NCBI RefSeq assembly: GCF_019239235.1
Contig: NZ_JAAZTS010000023.1
Coordinates: forward strand, 1 to 52,631
Reading direction: 5' to 3'
From: Caecibacteroides pullorum
GTDB lineage: Bacteria > Bacteroidota > Bacteroidia > Bacteroidales > Bacteroidaceae
Length of the DNA stretch: 52,631 bases
Numbering within the stretch: the stretch's first letter is position 1; each line of letters begins with the position of its first letter. The position numbers and the translations under genes are program-made. This document shows positions 25,117 through 34,269 of the stretch, piece by piece. Under the pieces are notes generated by a model. That model ran no database searches, was not told the DNA's origin, and was given only the letters and a program-made list of their open reading frames with translations.

Positions 25117-26244
25117 TCATTCACCAACCGTATCCTGCCGCTCTATCTTGCGATTGTCGATGCTCCGCCAGGCATAGAAGATGTAGGCCAGCACAAAGGG
25201 GACGAGAATGGATACATAAGCCATAGTTCGCAAAGTAAATTCACTGGAACTGCTGTTCTGCAAGGTGAGCGAGCTTTGCAGGTCGACCGTCGAAGGATAA
25301 TAAGCTGTATTGTTATAGCCGGCTACCAATAAAAGAGACAGTACTGTCAGTACCGTACCAATGCCTGCAAACCAGATGCCCTTGTCGAAGCCCTTCTTCC
25401 ACAACGTACGCCCGATGCCCCAAAGCACACAGACCACACCAGCCAAGAACAGCACCAGCACCAGCGGCATCTCGAGGAAATTCGTCAAATACTTGTAGTG
25501 CTCCATGCACACAAGTCCTGTCTCAGGATCGACCGCATAGCCGTCGGCCAGCAGCGTGCGCACCAAGAAGCCCAAGAAGAACGCCAAAAACAAGCTCGCA
25601 TTGGCCCACAACGAACGGCGGCAACGGCCCACCAACTCTTCGTCAGCAATGCTATTCACAAAGTACAAGGCACCCAGCACCCGTGCCAGAAAGAACACCG
25701 CCAGCCCCAGCACCACATTCCAGGGATCGCCCAGTGCGTCTAGCCCATGCCATCCGTTGGCCCAACGGCTGATGACGGGCATCATCGTCTCCGTCATGCT
25801 GCCCTTGTCCACATAGAAGGCCGAACCCGTGAAAAACGTGGCTACCGCTCCGCCCAGCAGGACAGGCCCCACCACGCCGTTCACTACCAGAAAGGCACGA
25901 TACGTATTCTTGCCCAGCAGATTACCCGCCTTCAGCTGAAATTCGTAGCTGACGGCCTGCAACACGAAGCTGAAGAGGATAATCATCCACAACCAATAGG
26001 CCCCGCCGAAGCTGGTACTATAAAACAAGGGGAAGGAAGCGAAGAAGGCGCCTCCGAAGGTAACGAGCGTCGTGAACGTAAATTCCCACTTGCGCCCCGT
26101 CGAGAGCACCAGCATGCGCCGTTGTTCTTCCGTCTTGCCCAGGCAGAACAGGAGCGAATTGCCCCCCTGCACAAAAAGCAGAAACACCAGGATGGCTCCC
26201 AGCAAGGAGACCACAAACCACCAATATTGTTGAAGTAATGCCAT
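25117..26244 (-). CDS. cydB: Cytochrome bd oxidase subunit II
   Basis: A 375-residue integral membrane subunit with about eight to nine helices. It partners CydA in the quinol oxidase that reduces low levels of oxygen to water. Conserved family parts are the start LLQQYWWFVVSLLGAILVF, QGGNSLLF, and the WGLDALGDPWN-like segment (HGLDALGDPWNVVLG). It starts 4 bp after cydA. In Bacteroides this oxidase allows growth at nanomolar oxygen and protects anaerobic enzymes such as PflB and NrdD, both encoded in this window. Confidence 0.94.
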   Translation of the reverse strand: MALLQQYWWFVVSLLGAILVFLLFVQGGNSLLFCLGKTEEQRRMLVLSTGRKWEFTFTTLVTFGGAFFASFPLFYSTSFGGAYWLWMIILFSFVLQAVSYEFQLKAGNLLGKNTYRAFLVVNGVVGPVLLGGAVATFFTGSAFYVDKGSMTETMMPVISRWANGWHGLDALGDPWNVVLGLAVFFLARVLGALYFVNSIADEELVGRCRRSLWANASLFLAFFLGFLVRTLLADGYAVDPETGLVCMEHYKYLTNFLEMPLVLVLFLAGVVCVLWGIGRTLWKKGFDKGIWFAGIGTVLTVLSLLLVAGYNNTAYYPSTVDLQSSLTLQNSSSSEFTLRTMAYVSILVPFVLAYIFYAWRSIDNRKIERQDTVGE

Positions 26245-26248
26245 AACG

Positions 26249-27826
26249 TCAATAATTTGAAGAATGAATATCTACGTTTGAATTCTCAGGTCCCTTGCGG
26301 ATGGCTTTCAGCATGATGCCCACCTCGGCCACCAGCAGGACAGTAAAGAGGAACAGGAAGAGGAAGAAGGTTGTCTGTACCGAACCCACCTCCAGCTTCG
26401 AGATGGCCGCGCCTACGGGCAGCATATCCTGGATGGTCCACGGCTGGCGCCCGCACTCGGCCACCACCCAACCTGCCTGTCCGGCCAGATATCCCAGCGG
26501 TACACTGAGCATGGCCACCATCTGCAACCAGCGCAAGCGGCTCAGGTCTTTCCTGAAGACCACGAACAGCACTACGAGGAAGAACACGATGAAATATCCG
26601 CCCAACATCACCATCACGCGGAACATGTAGAAGGTGAGCGGCACGTTGGGCACCAGCTCGTGCACGTCTTTGATGTATCCGTAGCCAAAATATGGCATAT
26701 TCTCCTTCAACTCGACGGAAGCAACCCCGGCCGCCGCATCGTCACCCTGGGCACGCGCCTCCCGATAGGCGGCAAAGGCCCCGATGGCCTTGCGTCCGCG
26801 TTCCATCTTCTCTGTGGCCGAAAGGGCTGTCGTGCCGTCTTTCAGCTCGTAGCCACCCTCCAGCAGGTCGTTGATACCTGGTACAAAGGCATCGGCCTTG
26901 CGCTCGGCCAGCAACGAGAGCATCTTGGGAATCTCCATGCGGAAGAGGAAAGGCTCCACGCCGTCGTCGGCCTTCTGCTTGGCAGGGTTCAGCACGCCGA
27001 AGGCCACCAGGCCGGCTCCCTCCTGCCCTTCGTAATAACCCTCCATGGCGGCCAGCTTCATCGGCTGGTGCTGGGCCACCTGATAGCCCGACCCGTCGCC
27101 CGTCCAGGCAGCCATCAGTGCCGCAAACAGGCCTACGGACGCACCCACCTTGATGCTGCTCAGGGCAAAGCGGCGCTCGCGCTTCTTCCACAGATACCAG
27201 CAGCTGACGCCCACCACAAACAAGGCTCCCAGCACCCAACCTGAAAGGACGGTGTGGAAGAACTTGTTGACGGCCATCGGCGAAGTGGCTACGGCCCAGA
27301 AGTCCACCATCTCGTTGCGAGCAGTATCAGGGTTGAACTCCATCCCCACAGGATATTGCATCCACGCATTGGCCACCAGTATCCACCAGGCCGAAATGGT
27401 GGCACCCAAACCCGTCAGCCACGTAGAAGCCAAGTGGAAGCCGCGACTCACTTTCTGCCAGCCGAAGAACATCACGGCAATGAACGTCGCCTCCATGAAG
27501 AAAGCCACAATACCCTCGATGGCCAGCGGTGCTCCGAAGATGTCGCCCACAAACCAGCTGTAGTTGCTCCAGTTGGTACCGAACTCAAACTCCAGAATAA
27601 GCCCTGTAGCCACGCCTATGGCGAAGTTGATGCCAAAAAGTTTCATCCAGAATCGGGCGGTCCGTTTCCAGAAAAGGTCGCCCGTCCGATAATAAAAGGT
27701 CTCCATAAGGCCCATGACCACGGCCAGCCCCAAGGTCAGCGGCACAAAAATCCAATGGTAGATGGCGGTCAGTGCAAATTGTGCCCTCGACCAGTCGATC
27801 AGCGAAGAATCAATGTGTTCAATCAT
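26249..27826 (-). CDS. cydA: Cytochrome bd oxidase subunit I
   Basis: A 525-residue heme-bearing subunit that oxidises quinol and reduces oxygen in the inner membrane. The heme ligand corresponding to E. coli His19 is His24 (AIYHWIFVPLTL). The GWVVAECGRQPWTIQDMLP block near the C-terminus is diagnostic. The periplasmic Q-loop region (residues about 255-385) is present but rich in insertions. It follows the DUF4492 gene by 58 bp and precedes cydB by 4 bp. Confidence 0.95.
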   Translation of the reverse strand: MIEHIDSSLIDWSRAQFALTAIYHWIFVPLTLGLAVVMGLMETFYYRTGDLFWKRTARFWMKLFGINFAIGVATGLILEFEFGTNWSNYSWFVGDIFGAPLAIEGIVAFFMEATFIAVMFFGWQKVSRGFHLASTWLTGLGATISAWWILVANAWMQYPVGMEFNPDTARNEMVDFWAVATSPMAVNKFFHTVLSGWVLGALFVVGVSCWYLWKKRERRFALSSIKVGASVGLFAALMAAWTGDGSGYQVAQHQPMKLAAMEGYYEGQEGAGLVAFGVLNPAKQKADDGVEPFLFRMEIPKMLSLLAERKADAFVPGINDLLEGGYELKDGTTALSATEKMERGRKAIGAFAAYREARAQGDDAAAGVASVELKENMPYFGYGYIKDVHELVPNVPLTFYMFRVMVMLGGYFIVFFLVVLFVVFRKDLSRLRWLQMVAMLSVPLGYLAGQAGWVVAECGRQPWTIQDMLPVGAAISKLEVGSVQTTFFLFLFLFTVLLVAEVGIMLKAIRKGPENSNVDIHSSNY

Positions 27827-27884
27827 AAATAATAAAGATTTTAATCAGAAAATAAATGGTTAGGTTGTAAATAAATGAATCTTT

Positions 27885-28100
27885 TTACGGCATCCTTTCA
27901 ATCAATTCATGGCTCACATATCCATCCTTTTCTCCACCTTCAGTTGCCTGATTCAAGAAATCAGGGAAGAAAAACAATCGAAGAATGAAAAACAGGATAA
28001 AAAGCTTGATGAGGATAATCAGCCACAACGTCCGCCCCAGCTTCATACTGCGAAAGCCGTCGCGATAGAATTGCCAAACTGTCAGAATAAACTGTTTCAT
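27885..28100 (-). CDS. DUF4492 protein, small subunit-like partner of CydAB
   Basis: A 71-residue protein with one hydrophobic helix (LWLIILIKLFILFFILRLFFF, residues about 25-45) and an FYRDGFRSMKLGRTLW start typical of DUF4492. This family sits ahead of cydA in many Bacteroidetes, as CydX-like small subunits do elsewhere, so a structural or assembly role in the oxidase is likely. A good minus-strand promoter lies upstream (TTG at 28154-28152, 19 bp, TATCTTTG at 28132-28125). Confidence 0.85.
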   Translation of the reverse strand: MKQFILTVWQFYRDGFRSMKLGRTLWLIILIKLFILFFILRLFFFPDFLNQATEGGEKDGYVSHELIERMP

Positions 28101-28199
28101 TGTTTAAGGTCAAACATAATAATACAAAGATAATCCAATCTTTGAAACCACCAACCACTTTCACCGGAAAAATCAATAGTCCACCACCTAAAAAAACTG

Positions 28200-28230
28200 T
28201 TCACCGACAGAAAAGCCGATTGGTCGGTGA
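28200..28230. promoter_or_regulatory. Palindrome between cyd and efflux operons
   Basis: CACCGAC pairs with GTCGGTG over about 28202-28229 (14-bp spacer), about 70 bp upstream of the -7 element of the TolC operon. It may be an operator for either divergent operon. Confidence 0.4.
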
Positions 28231-28298
28231 AATCTGTCGACTGGCCGTTATCCATCCGCCCTATGTCCATCTTTTTTTCACATCTGCCAGTAGTCTAC

Positions 28299-28306
28299 TA
28301 CTTTTG
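28299..28306 (+). promoter_or_regulatory. -7 element of the efflux operon
   Basis: TACTTTTG fits TAnnTTTG, with TTTTC about 20 bp upstream. It excludes a start codon at 28306 for the TolC-like gene and favours 28369. Confidence 0.55.
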
Positions 28307-28368
28307 TGTCAGGAAAAAGAAGAGAGATACAAAATCATAGAGTAGAAAAATCCAAATTCTCAAGCAAT

Positions 28369-29769
28369 ATGACAGATCTAAGAACATTCACCCTGACGGC
28401 TCTCTGCCTGGCAGGTATCACCTGCGTAGAAGCACAAACCGTCGAGACGGTGCCGACCGTGCAGACCGACAGCATAGCCGACACTTCCATTCCTCAGCAA
28501 TGGAACTTACAGACGTGCATAGACTATGCCTTGCAGCACAACATTACCATCCGCCGCAACCGTATCAGCGCACAGAGCACACAGGAAGACGTAAAAACGG
28601 CCAAAGCCGACCTCTTCCCCTCGCTCAACGCCAGCGTCAGCCAGCGCGTCGTAAACCGCCCCAATACCACCAACGGTACCATCATCAGCGGCGACAACAT
28701 CACCACCAGTCAGAGCAAGACATCCTATAACGGAAGCTATGGCATCGATGCCAACTGGACGCTCTACAACGGTGGCAAACGTCTGAATACCATCAAGCAA
28801 CAGCAACTCAGTCAACGTATCGCTGATCTGGCTGTAGCTGAAAGCGAAAACTCCATCGAAGAGAGCATCATGCAGGTCTACGTACAGATACTCTACGCCG
28901 CCGAAGCGGTCAAAATAAACGAAGCAACCCTCGAAGTAAGCCAGGCCCAATACGAACGCGGCAAGCAACTCTTCGAAGCCGGAAGCATCGCCCAGAGCGA
29001 CCTGGCCCAGCTGGACGCACAGGTGAGCAGCGACAACTATCAGCTGGTCACCTCGCAGGCCACCCTGCAGGACTACAAACTCCAGCTGAAACAGTTGCTA
29101 GAGCTGGACGGCAGCGAGGAAATGAACCTCGACATGACAATGCCCGACGACACACAGGTGCTTTCGCCCCTGCCCACCAAGGCCGATGTCTACCGTACCG
29201 CCCTGCTGATGCGTCCCGAGATTGAGTCAGGCAAACTTGACGTCGAATCTTCCGACCTCAATATCAAGATTGCCCGTGCAGGTTACATGCCTACCATCAG
29301 CCTCAGCGCAGGAATCGGAAGCACTAACGCCAACGGAAACGACTTCAGCTTTACCGAACAGATCAAGCAGAACTGGAACAATTCACTGGGACTCACCTTG
29401 AGTATTCCTATCTTTGACAAGCGCCAAACCAAGTCGGCGGTCAATAAAGCCAAACTCCAGAAACAGACCAGCGAACTGGACCTGCTCGACAAGCAGAAGA
29501 CGCTCTACAAGACCATCGAGAACCTGTGGCTAGACGCCAATAGTGCCCAGCAACAATACGTGGCCGCCAGCAAGAAACTGGAGAGCACACAGACCAGCTA
29601 CGACCTCGTCAGCGAACAGTTTAACCTCGGCATGAAGAATACCGTCGAACTGCTTACCGAGAAGAACAATCTCCTCAGCGCCCAGCAAGAAATGTTGCAG
29701 GCAAAGTACATGGCACTACTCAACGCCGGCCTGCTCCAGTTCTATCAAGGCGAGAAGTTTGAACTCTAA
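28369..29769 (+). CDS. TolC-family outer membrane efflux protein
   Basis: A 466-residue outer-membrane channel subunit. It has a signal peptide (LTALCLAGITCVEAQT) and then two OEP repeats with helix-rich stretches (LQTCIDYALQHNITIRRNRISAQ, residues about 45-67; VYRTALLMRPEIESGKLDVESSDLNIKIARAGYMPTISLSAG in the second half). It starts a five-gene operon with an adaptor, an ABC ATPase and a permease, so it is the exit duct of a MacAB-TolC-like tripartite exporter. The adjacent gaps are 35, 12 and 21 bp, which supports one transcript. Confidence 0.92.
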   Translation: MTDLRTFTLTALCLAGITCVEAQTVETVPTVQTDSIADTSIPQQWNLQTCIDYALQHNITIRRNRISAQSTQEDVKTAKADLFPSLNASVSQRVVNRPNTTNGTIISGDNITTSQSKTSYNGSYGIDANWTLYNGGKRLNTIKQQQLSQRIADLAVAESENSIEESIMQVYVQILYAAEAVKINEATLEVSQAQYERGKQLFEAGSIAQSDLAQLDAQVSSDNYQLVTSQATLQDYKLQLKQLLELDGSEEMNLDMTMPDDTQVLSPLPTKADVYRTALLMRPEIESGKLDVESSDLNIKIARAGYMPTISLSAGIGSTNANGNDFSFTEQIKQNWNNSLGLTLSIPIFDKRQTKSAVNKAKLQKQTSELDLLDKQKTLYKTIENLWLDANSAQQQYVAASKKLESTQTSYDLVSEQFNLGMKNTVELLTEKNNLLSAQQEMLQAKYMALLNAGLLQFYQGEKFEL

Positions 29770-29804
29770 CAAAATAGAAAACAATCAAAATTTAGATTTA
29801 GAAT

Positions 29805-31031
29805 ATGAACAAGAAGAAAATCATCAGCCTCACGGCAGGCGTCATCATCGTAGCCGGAGCAGCCATATGGCTGTTCGGAGGAAGCAGCCGGAAGCAGCAG
29901 GTCACCTATGAGATGGTCAAGGTAGGACCGGCGGACATCTCGAACTTCGTCACTGCTACCGGAACCATCGAACCCGTCACCGAAGTCGAAGTAGGTACAC
30001 AGGTCAGTGGTATCATCGACAAAATTTATGTAGACTACAACACCATCGTCAAGGAAGGACAGCTCATCGCCCTGATGGATAAGGTAACATTGGAAAGCGA
30101 GCTGGCTTCCTCACAAGCTACCTACGACGGTGCCAAAGCCGAATACGAGTATCAGAAGAAAAACTATGAACGCAACAAAGGACTGAAAGCCAAGAACCTC
30201 ATCAGCGACACCGATTACGAACAGTCCGAATATAACTACCTGAAGGCAAAAAGCACCTTCGACAGCAGCAAGGCAGCCTTGGCCAAGGCTGAACGAAACC
30301 TGTCGTATGCCACCATCACCTCGCCCATCGACGGTGTAGTCATCAGCAAGGATGTGGAAGAAGGACAGACCGTAGCTTCCGGCTTCGAAACTCCGACCCT
30401 CTTCACCATTGCTGCCGACTTGACACAGATGCAGGTAGTGGCCGACGTTGACGAAGCCGATATAGGCGGCGTAGAACTGGGCCAACGTGTGGAGTTTACC
30501 GTAGACGCCTACCCCAATGATACCTTCCAAGGCGAAGTTACTCAGATCCGCTTGGGCGAAGCCTCCTCATCGACCAGCACTACCAGTAGCACGACGGTAG
30601 TCACCTACGAAGTTGTCATTTCAGCTCCCAATCCTGATCTGAAACTGAAGCCTCGTCTGACAGCCAACATCACTATCTACACGCTGGACAAACGTGGTGT
30701 AAACAGCGTACCAGCAGCTGCCCTGCGCTTCACCCCCGCCCGTCCCATTGTAGGAGCTGATGCCGTCATCAACGACTGCGAAGGTGAACACAAGCTGTGG
30801 ACCAAGGAAGGCAATGTCTTCACTGCCCACCCCGTCAGCACAGGTATCAGTAACGGAAGCTACACTGAAATAACAGGCGGCATCGAAGCCGGAACAGAAG
30901 TCATCTGCGAGGCCAACATCACCCGCGGCGCTCAACCCGAAGCCGAACTCGAAGCCGGCGAACGCAGCCCCTTCATGCCTGGCCCTCCGGGAAACGACAA
31001 GAAAAAGAGCAGCAGTAACGGCAAACAATAA
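29805..31031 (+). CDS. MacA-like periplasmic adaptor (membrane fusion protein)
   Basis: A 408-residue HlyD/RND-type adaptor anchored by an N-terminal helix (ITAGVIIVAGAAIWLF, residues about 7-22). It has a barrel-sandwich hybrid (GTIEPVTEVEVGTQVSGIIDKIYVDYNTIVKEGQLIALMD), a coiled-coil hairpin (about 95-165), a return lipoyl half (ATITSPIDGVVISKDVEEGQTV) and a beta-barrel. The C-terminal tail is Pro/Gly then Lys/Ser rich. It should join the ABC permease to the TolC-like channel. MacAB systems move macrolides, heme precursors or peptides; the substrate here is unknown. Confidence 0.92.
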   Translation: MNKKKIISLTAGVIIVAGAAIWLFGGSSRKQQVTYEMVKVGPADISNFVTATGTIEPVTEVEVGTQVSGIIDKIYVDYNTIVKEGQLIALMDKVTLESELASSQATYDGAKAEYEYQKKNYERNKGLKAKNLISDTDYEQSEYNYLKAKSTFDSSKAALAKAERNLSYATITSPIDGVVISKDVEEGQTVASGFETPTLFTIAADLTQMQVVADVDEADIGGVELGQRVEFTVDAYPNDTFQGEVTQIRLGEASSSTSTTSSTTVVTYEVVISAPNPDLKLKPRLTANITIYTLDKRGVNSVPAAALRFTPARPIVGADAVINDCEGEHKLWTKEGNVFTAHPVSTGISNGSYTEITGGIEAGTEVICEANITRGAQPEAELEAGERSPFMPGPPGNDKKKSSSNGKQ

Positions 31032-31043
31032 AAAAAAACAGCC

Positions 31044-31790
31044 ATGAACAAAGTTGTCATCGAACTTCAGAACATCAAACGCAATTTCCAGGTGGGCGAT
31101 GAAACGGTACATGCTCTGCGTGGCGTTTCGTTCACCATCCGCGAAGGCGAGTTTGTTACCATCATGGGAACGTCGGGATCGGGCAAGTCCACCCTGCTCA
31201 ACACCCTGGGCTGCCTCGACACGCCAACCAGTGGCGAATACCTGCTGGACGGCATTGCCGTACGCACCATGTCCAAGCCGCAGCGCGCCATCCTGCGCAA
31301 CCGCAAGATAGGCTTCGTCTTCCAGAACTACAACCTTCTGCCGAAAACCACTGCCGTAGAAAACGTGGAATTGCCGCTGATGTACAACCCTTCAGTCTCG
31401 GCCGCCGAACGCCGCCGTAGGGCCATCGACGCCCTGGTGGCCGTCGGTCTGGGCGACCGCCTGGAGCACAAGTCCAACCAAATGTCCGGCGGACAGATGC
31501 AGCGTGTGGCCATTGCCCGTGCACTGGTCAACAATCCCGCCGTCATCCTGGCCGACGAAGCGACAGGTAACCTCGATACACGAACTTCGTTCGAAATCCT
31601 GGTCCTCTTCCAGAAGCTTCATGCCGAAGGACGTACCATCATCTTCGTCACCCACAATCCTGAAATAGCCCAGTACAGCAGCCGCAACATTACCCTGCGC
31701 GACGGACAAGTAAAGGATGACCGCGTAAACCCGAACATCCTGAATGCAGCCGAAGCACTGGCCGCCCTCCCCGTCCCCGAAGAGGACTGA
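31044..31790 (+). CDS. MacB-like ABC transporter ATP-binding protein
   Basis: A 248-residue ABC ATPase of the LolD/MacB group. Walker A is GTSGSGKST (residues about 38-46), the Q-loop FQNYNLLPKTTAVENVELPL, the signature MSGGQMQRVAIARAL, Walker B VILADEATGNLD, and the switch histidine VTHN. The permease is encoded separately 21 bp downstream, unlike the fused E. coli MacB, which is the usual split form in Bacteroidetes. Confidence 0.95.
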   Translation: MNKVVIELQNIKRNFQVGDETVHALRGVSFTIREGEFVTIMGTSGSGKSTLLNTLGCLDTPTSGEYLLDGIAVRTMSKPQRAILRNRKIGFVFQNYNLLPKTTAVENVELPLMYNPSVSAAERRRRAIDALVAVGLGDRLEHKSNQMSGGQMQRVAIARALVNNPAVILADEATGNLDTRTSFEILVLFQKLHAEGRTIIFVTHNPEIAQYSSRNITLRDGQVKDDRVNPNILNAAEALAALPVPEED

Positions 31791-31811
31791 ATCTAAAAAG
31801 CAAGTAACATT

Positions 31812-33032
31812 ATGAACGGAACAAATTTATTCAAAATAGCCTTGCGTGCTCTTTCCAACAACAAGTTGCGCGCCTTCCTCACCATGCTGGGCATCATCAT
31901 CGGTGTGGCCTCCGTCATCACGATGCTGGCCATTGGCCAAGGCTCGAAGAAGAGCATCCAGGCACAAATCTCCGAGATGGGTTCGAACATGATCATGATC
32001 CATCCGGGAGGTGAACGCAGAGGAGGTGTCCGCATGGATCCCAGCGAAATGCAGACTTTGAAGCTGACAGACTATGAATCGTTACGCAACGAAACGACTT
32101 TTCTCTCGGCTATCAGTCCTAACGTATCGAGCAGCGGACAACTCATTGCCGGTAACAACAACTATCCCTCCTCGGTAAGTGGTGTAGGCACAGAGTATCT
32201 GGAGATACGTCAGCTGACGGTCGAAGAAGGCGAGATGTTCACCGAAGCCGATATCCAGGTATCCGCCAAGGTCTGTGTCATCGGAAAGACGATCGTAGAC
32301 AACCTCTTCCCTGACGGTACCGACCCCATCGGACGTATCATCCGTTTCAATCAGGTCCCCCTGCGCGTGGTAGGTGTCCTCAAAAGCAAAGGCTACAACT
32401 CCATGGGCATGGACCAGGACGACGTCGTACTGGCTCCCTATACCACCGTGATGAAACGACTGCTGGCCCAGACTTATCTGGAAGGCATTTTCGCCTCGGC
32501 CCTCTCTGAAGACATGACCGACTATGCCACGGAAGAAGTCAACACCATCCTGCGACGCAACCACAAACTGCGCGAAACGGACGAAGACGACTTCACCATC
32601 CGCAGCCAACAGGAGCTGAGCTCCATGCTCAACACCACGACCGACCTGATGACCACCCTGCTGGCCTGCATCGCAGGCATCTCGCTCGTCGTAGGTGGTA
32701 TCGGTATCATGAATATCATGTACGTCTCCGTCACAGAGCGTACCCGAGAAATCGGTCTGCGCATGTCCGTCGGCGCCCGTGGCATCGACATCTTGTCGCA
32801 GTTCCTCATCGAAGCCATCCTCATCAGTATCACAGGTGGTATCATCGGTGTACTCATCGGATGCGGCGCGTCGTTCATCGTCAAGAACGTAGCCCACTGG
32901 CCCATCTTCATCCAGCCCTGGAGTGTCATCCTTTCGTTCGCTGTCTGCACCGTCACCGGCGTGTTCTTCGGATGGTATCCTGCCAAGAAGGCTGCTTGTC
33001 TCGACCCGATCGAAGCTATCCGCTACGAATAA
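31812..33032 (+). CDS. MacB/FtsX-like ABC transporter permease
   Basis: A 406-residue permease with one N-terminal helix (FLTMLGIIIGVASVITMLAIGQG), a large periplasmic MacB_PCD domain (residues about 45-270) and three C-terminal helices of the FtsX domain (TLLACIAGISLVVGGIGIMNIMYVSVTERTREIGLRMSVGAR is the diagnostic stretch). It works as a mechanotransmitter that drives the adaptor and channel with ATP energy. Confidence 0.94.
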   Translation: MNGTNLFKIALRALSNNKLRAFLTMLGIIIGVASVITMLAIGQGSKKSIQAQISEMGSNMIMIHPGGERRGGVRMDPSEMQTLKLTDYESLRNETTFLSAISPNVSSSGQLIAGNNNYPSSVSGVGTEYLEIRQLTVEEGEMFTEADIQVSAKVCVIGKTIVDNLFPDGTDPIGRIIRFNQVPLRVVGVLKSKGYNSMGMDQDDVVLAPYTTVMKRLLAQTYLEGIFASALSEDMTDYATEEVNTILRRNHKLRETDEDDFTIRSQQELSSMLNTTTDLMTTLLACIAGISLVVGGIGIMNIMYVSVTERTREIGLRMSVGARGIDILSQFLIEAILISITGGIIGVLIGCGASFIVKNVAHWPIFIQPWSVILSFAVCTVTGVFFGWYPAKKAACLDPIEAIRYE

Positions 33033-33043
33033 GACGCTTTACA

Positions 33044-33108
33044 GGCATGGATTGTACGGACTCTCACGAATAAAGCTCCTCCTTTATCACGTATATCCGT
33101 ATCATCCA
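33044..33108. repeat. Inverted repeat between the permease and kinase genes
   Basis: GGCATGGAT and ATCCATGCC flank about 45 bp that also contains TACGGA/TCCGTA. It may be a terminator-like structure ending the exporter transcript. It is followed by repeats of ATTCTTCATT. Confidence 0.5.
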
Positions 33109-33157
33109 TGCCTTCAAATAATTCTTCATTCTTCATGATTAATTCTTCATTTAATCT

Positions 33158-33165
33158 TATCTTTG
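33158..33165 (+). promoter_or_regulatory. -7 element next to the kinase start codon
   Basis: TATCTTTG ends 7 bp before the ATG at 33173, so transcription from it would begin at or near the start codon. Confidence 0.45.
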
Positions 33166-33172
33166 TCCCACT

Positions 33173-34264
33173 ATGATAAAACAAAACCTGTCACAACGCC
33201 CCTATCTCGTCGAAGCCTTAACCCACATCATTGGCTGGGGTATCGTCTTCGGCTTCCCGTTCCTCATGATGAGCCGGAGCGGGTTCAATATCACATGGAC
33301 CAGTTATCTGCGCCATGGATGTATCGTTCCCCTTTCGTTTCTCATCATTTTTTACCTAAATTACTGTCTGCTCATCCCTCGGTATTTATTTAGGAATCAT
33401 GTCAAAACCTATCTTACACTCAATGTCTTATGCATCTTGCTCATCGCAACCGGATCGCATTTTTGGCAGGAATTTATCATGGTACATCCTGATACCCTCC
33501 GTCCCATAAAACGGCCTGACGGACCCCCAAAATGGATTTTCTTCCTGCGTGATATTTTCTCGATGATACTCACTGTGGGACTCAGCGCAGCCATCCGCAT
33601 GAGTCGGCGTTGGGCTGCCAATGAGAATGCACGTCGGGAAGCCGAGCAACAACGTACAGAAGCTGAACTGAAGAATCTGCGCAGTCAGCTCAACCCTCAC
33701 TTCCTGCTCAACACGCTCAACAATATCTATGCTCTCATTGCCTTCGATGCTGACAAGGCACAACAGGCAGTACAGGAACTGAGCCGTCTGTTACGTCACG
33801 TGCTTTACGACAATCAGCAGAATCTCGTTCCCCTCAACAAGGAAATGGACTTTATCCGCAACTATATTGCCTTAATGCGTATCCGGCTGGCAGCCAATGT
33901 CACGGTAGAAACCCACTTCGACATCGGGCCTGAAAACCGTACGGAGATAGCCCCGCTTATCTTTATCTCCCTCATCGAAAACGCCTTCAAGCATGGCATC
34001 TCGCCCACCGAACCCAGTTATATCCGCATACGATTCAGCCAGACTGACAACTGCGTTTGCTGCGAAATTATCAACAGCTATCACCCCAAGTCGCAAACCG
34101 ACAAGAGTGGAAGTGGCATCGGACTGGAACAAGTACGCCGCCGCCTCGAACTCTCCTACCCCGGCCGCTACACCTGGAAACAGGGAATTGACGAAACCGG
34201 AAAAGAATACCATTCGACACTTACCATTGAATGTTATCCCACTAACGAACTTCAAAACGAATAA
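33173..34264 (+). CDS. LytS/YehU-type sensor histidine kinase
   Basis: A 363-residue membrane kinase with four hydrophobic helices in residues about 15-150 and a short coiled coil. The His_kinase domain has the phosphoacceptor His176 in LNPHFLLNTLNNIYAL, and the ATPase part has SLIENAFKHGISP (N box) and SGSGIGLEQVRRRL (G box). It partners the LytTR regulator 5 bp downstream and sits after the exporter genes, so it probably adjusts that exporter or the envelope response to its substrate. There is no large periplasmic sensor domain. Confidence 0.93.
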   Translation: MIKQNLSQRPYLVEALTHIIGWGIVFGFPFLMMSRSGFNITWTSYLRHGCIVPLSFLIIFYLNYCLLIPRYLFRNHVKTYLTLNVLCILLIATGSHFWQEFIMVHPDTLRPIKRPDGPPKWIFFLRDIFSMILTVGLSAAIRMSRRWAANENARREAEQQRTEAELKNLRSQLNPHFLLNTLNNIYALIAFDADKAQQAVQELSRLLRHVLYDNQQNLVPLNKEMDFIRNYIALMRIRLAANVTVETHFDIGPENRTEIAPLIFISLIENAFKHGISPTEPSYIRIRFSQTDNCVCCEIINSYHPKSQTDKSGSGIGLEQVRRRLELSYPGRYTWKQGIDETGKEYHSTLTIECYPTNELQNE

Positions 34265-34269
34265 AAGAT

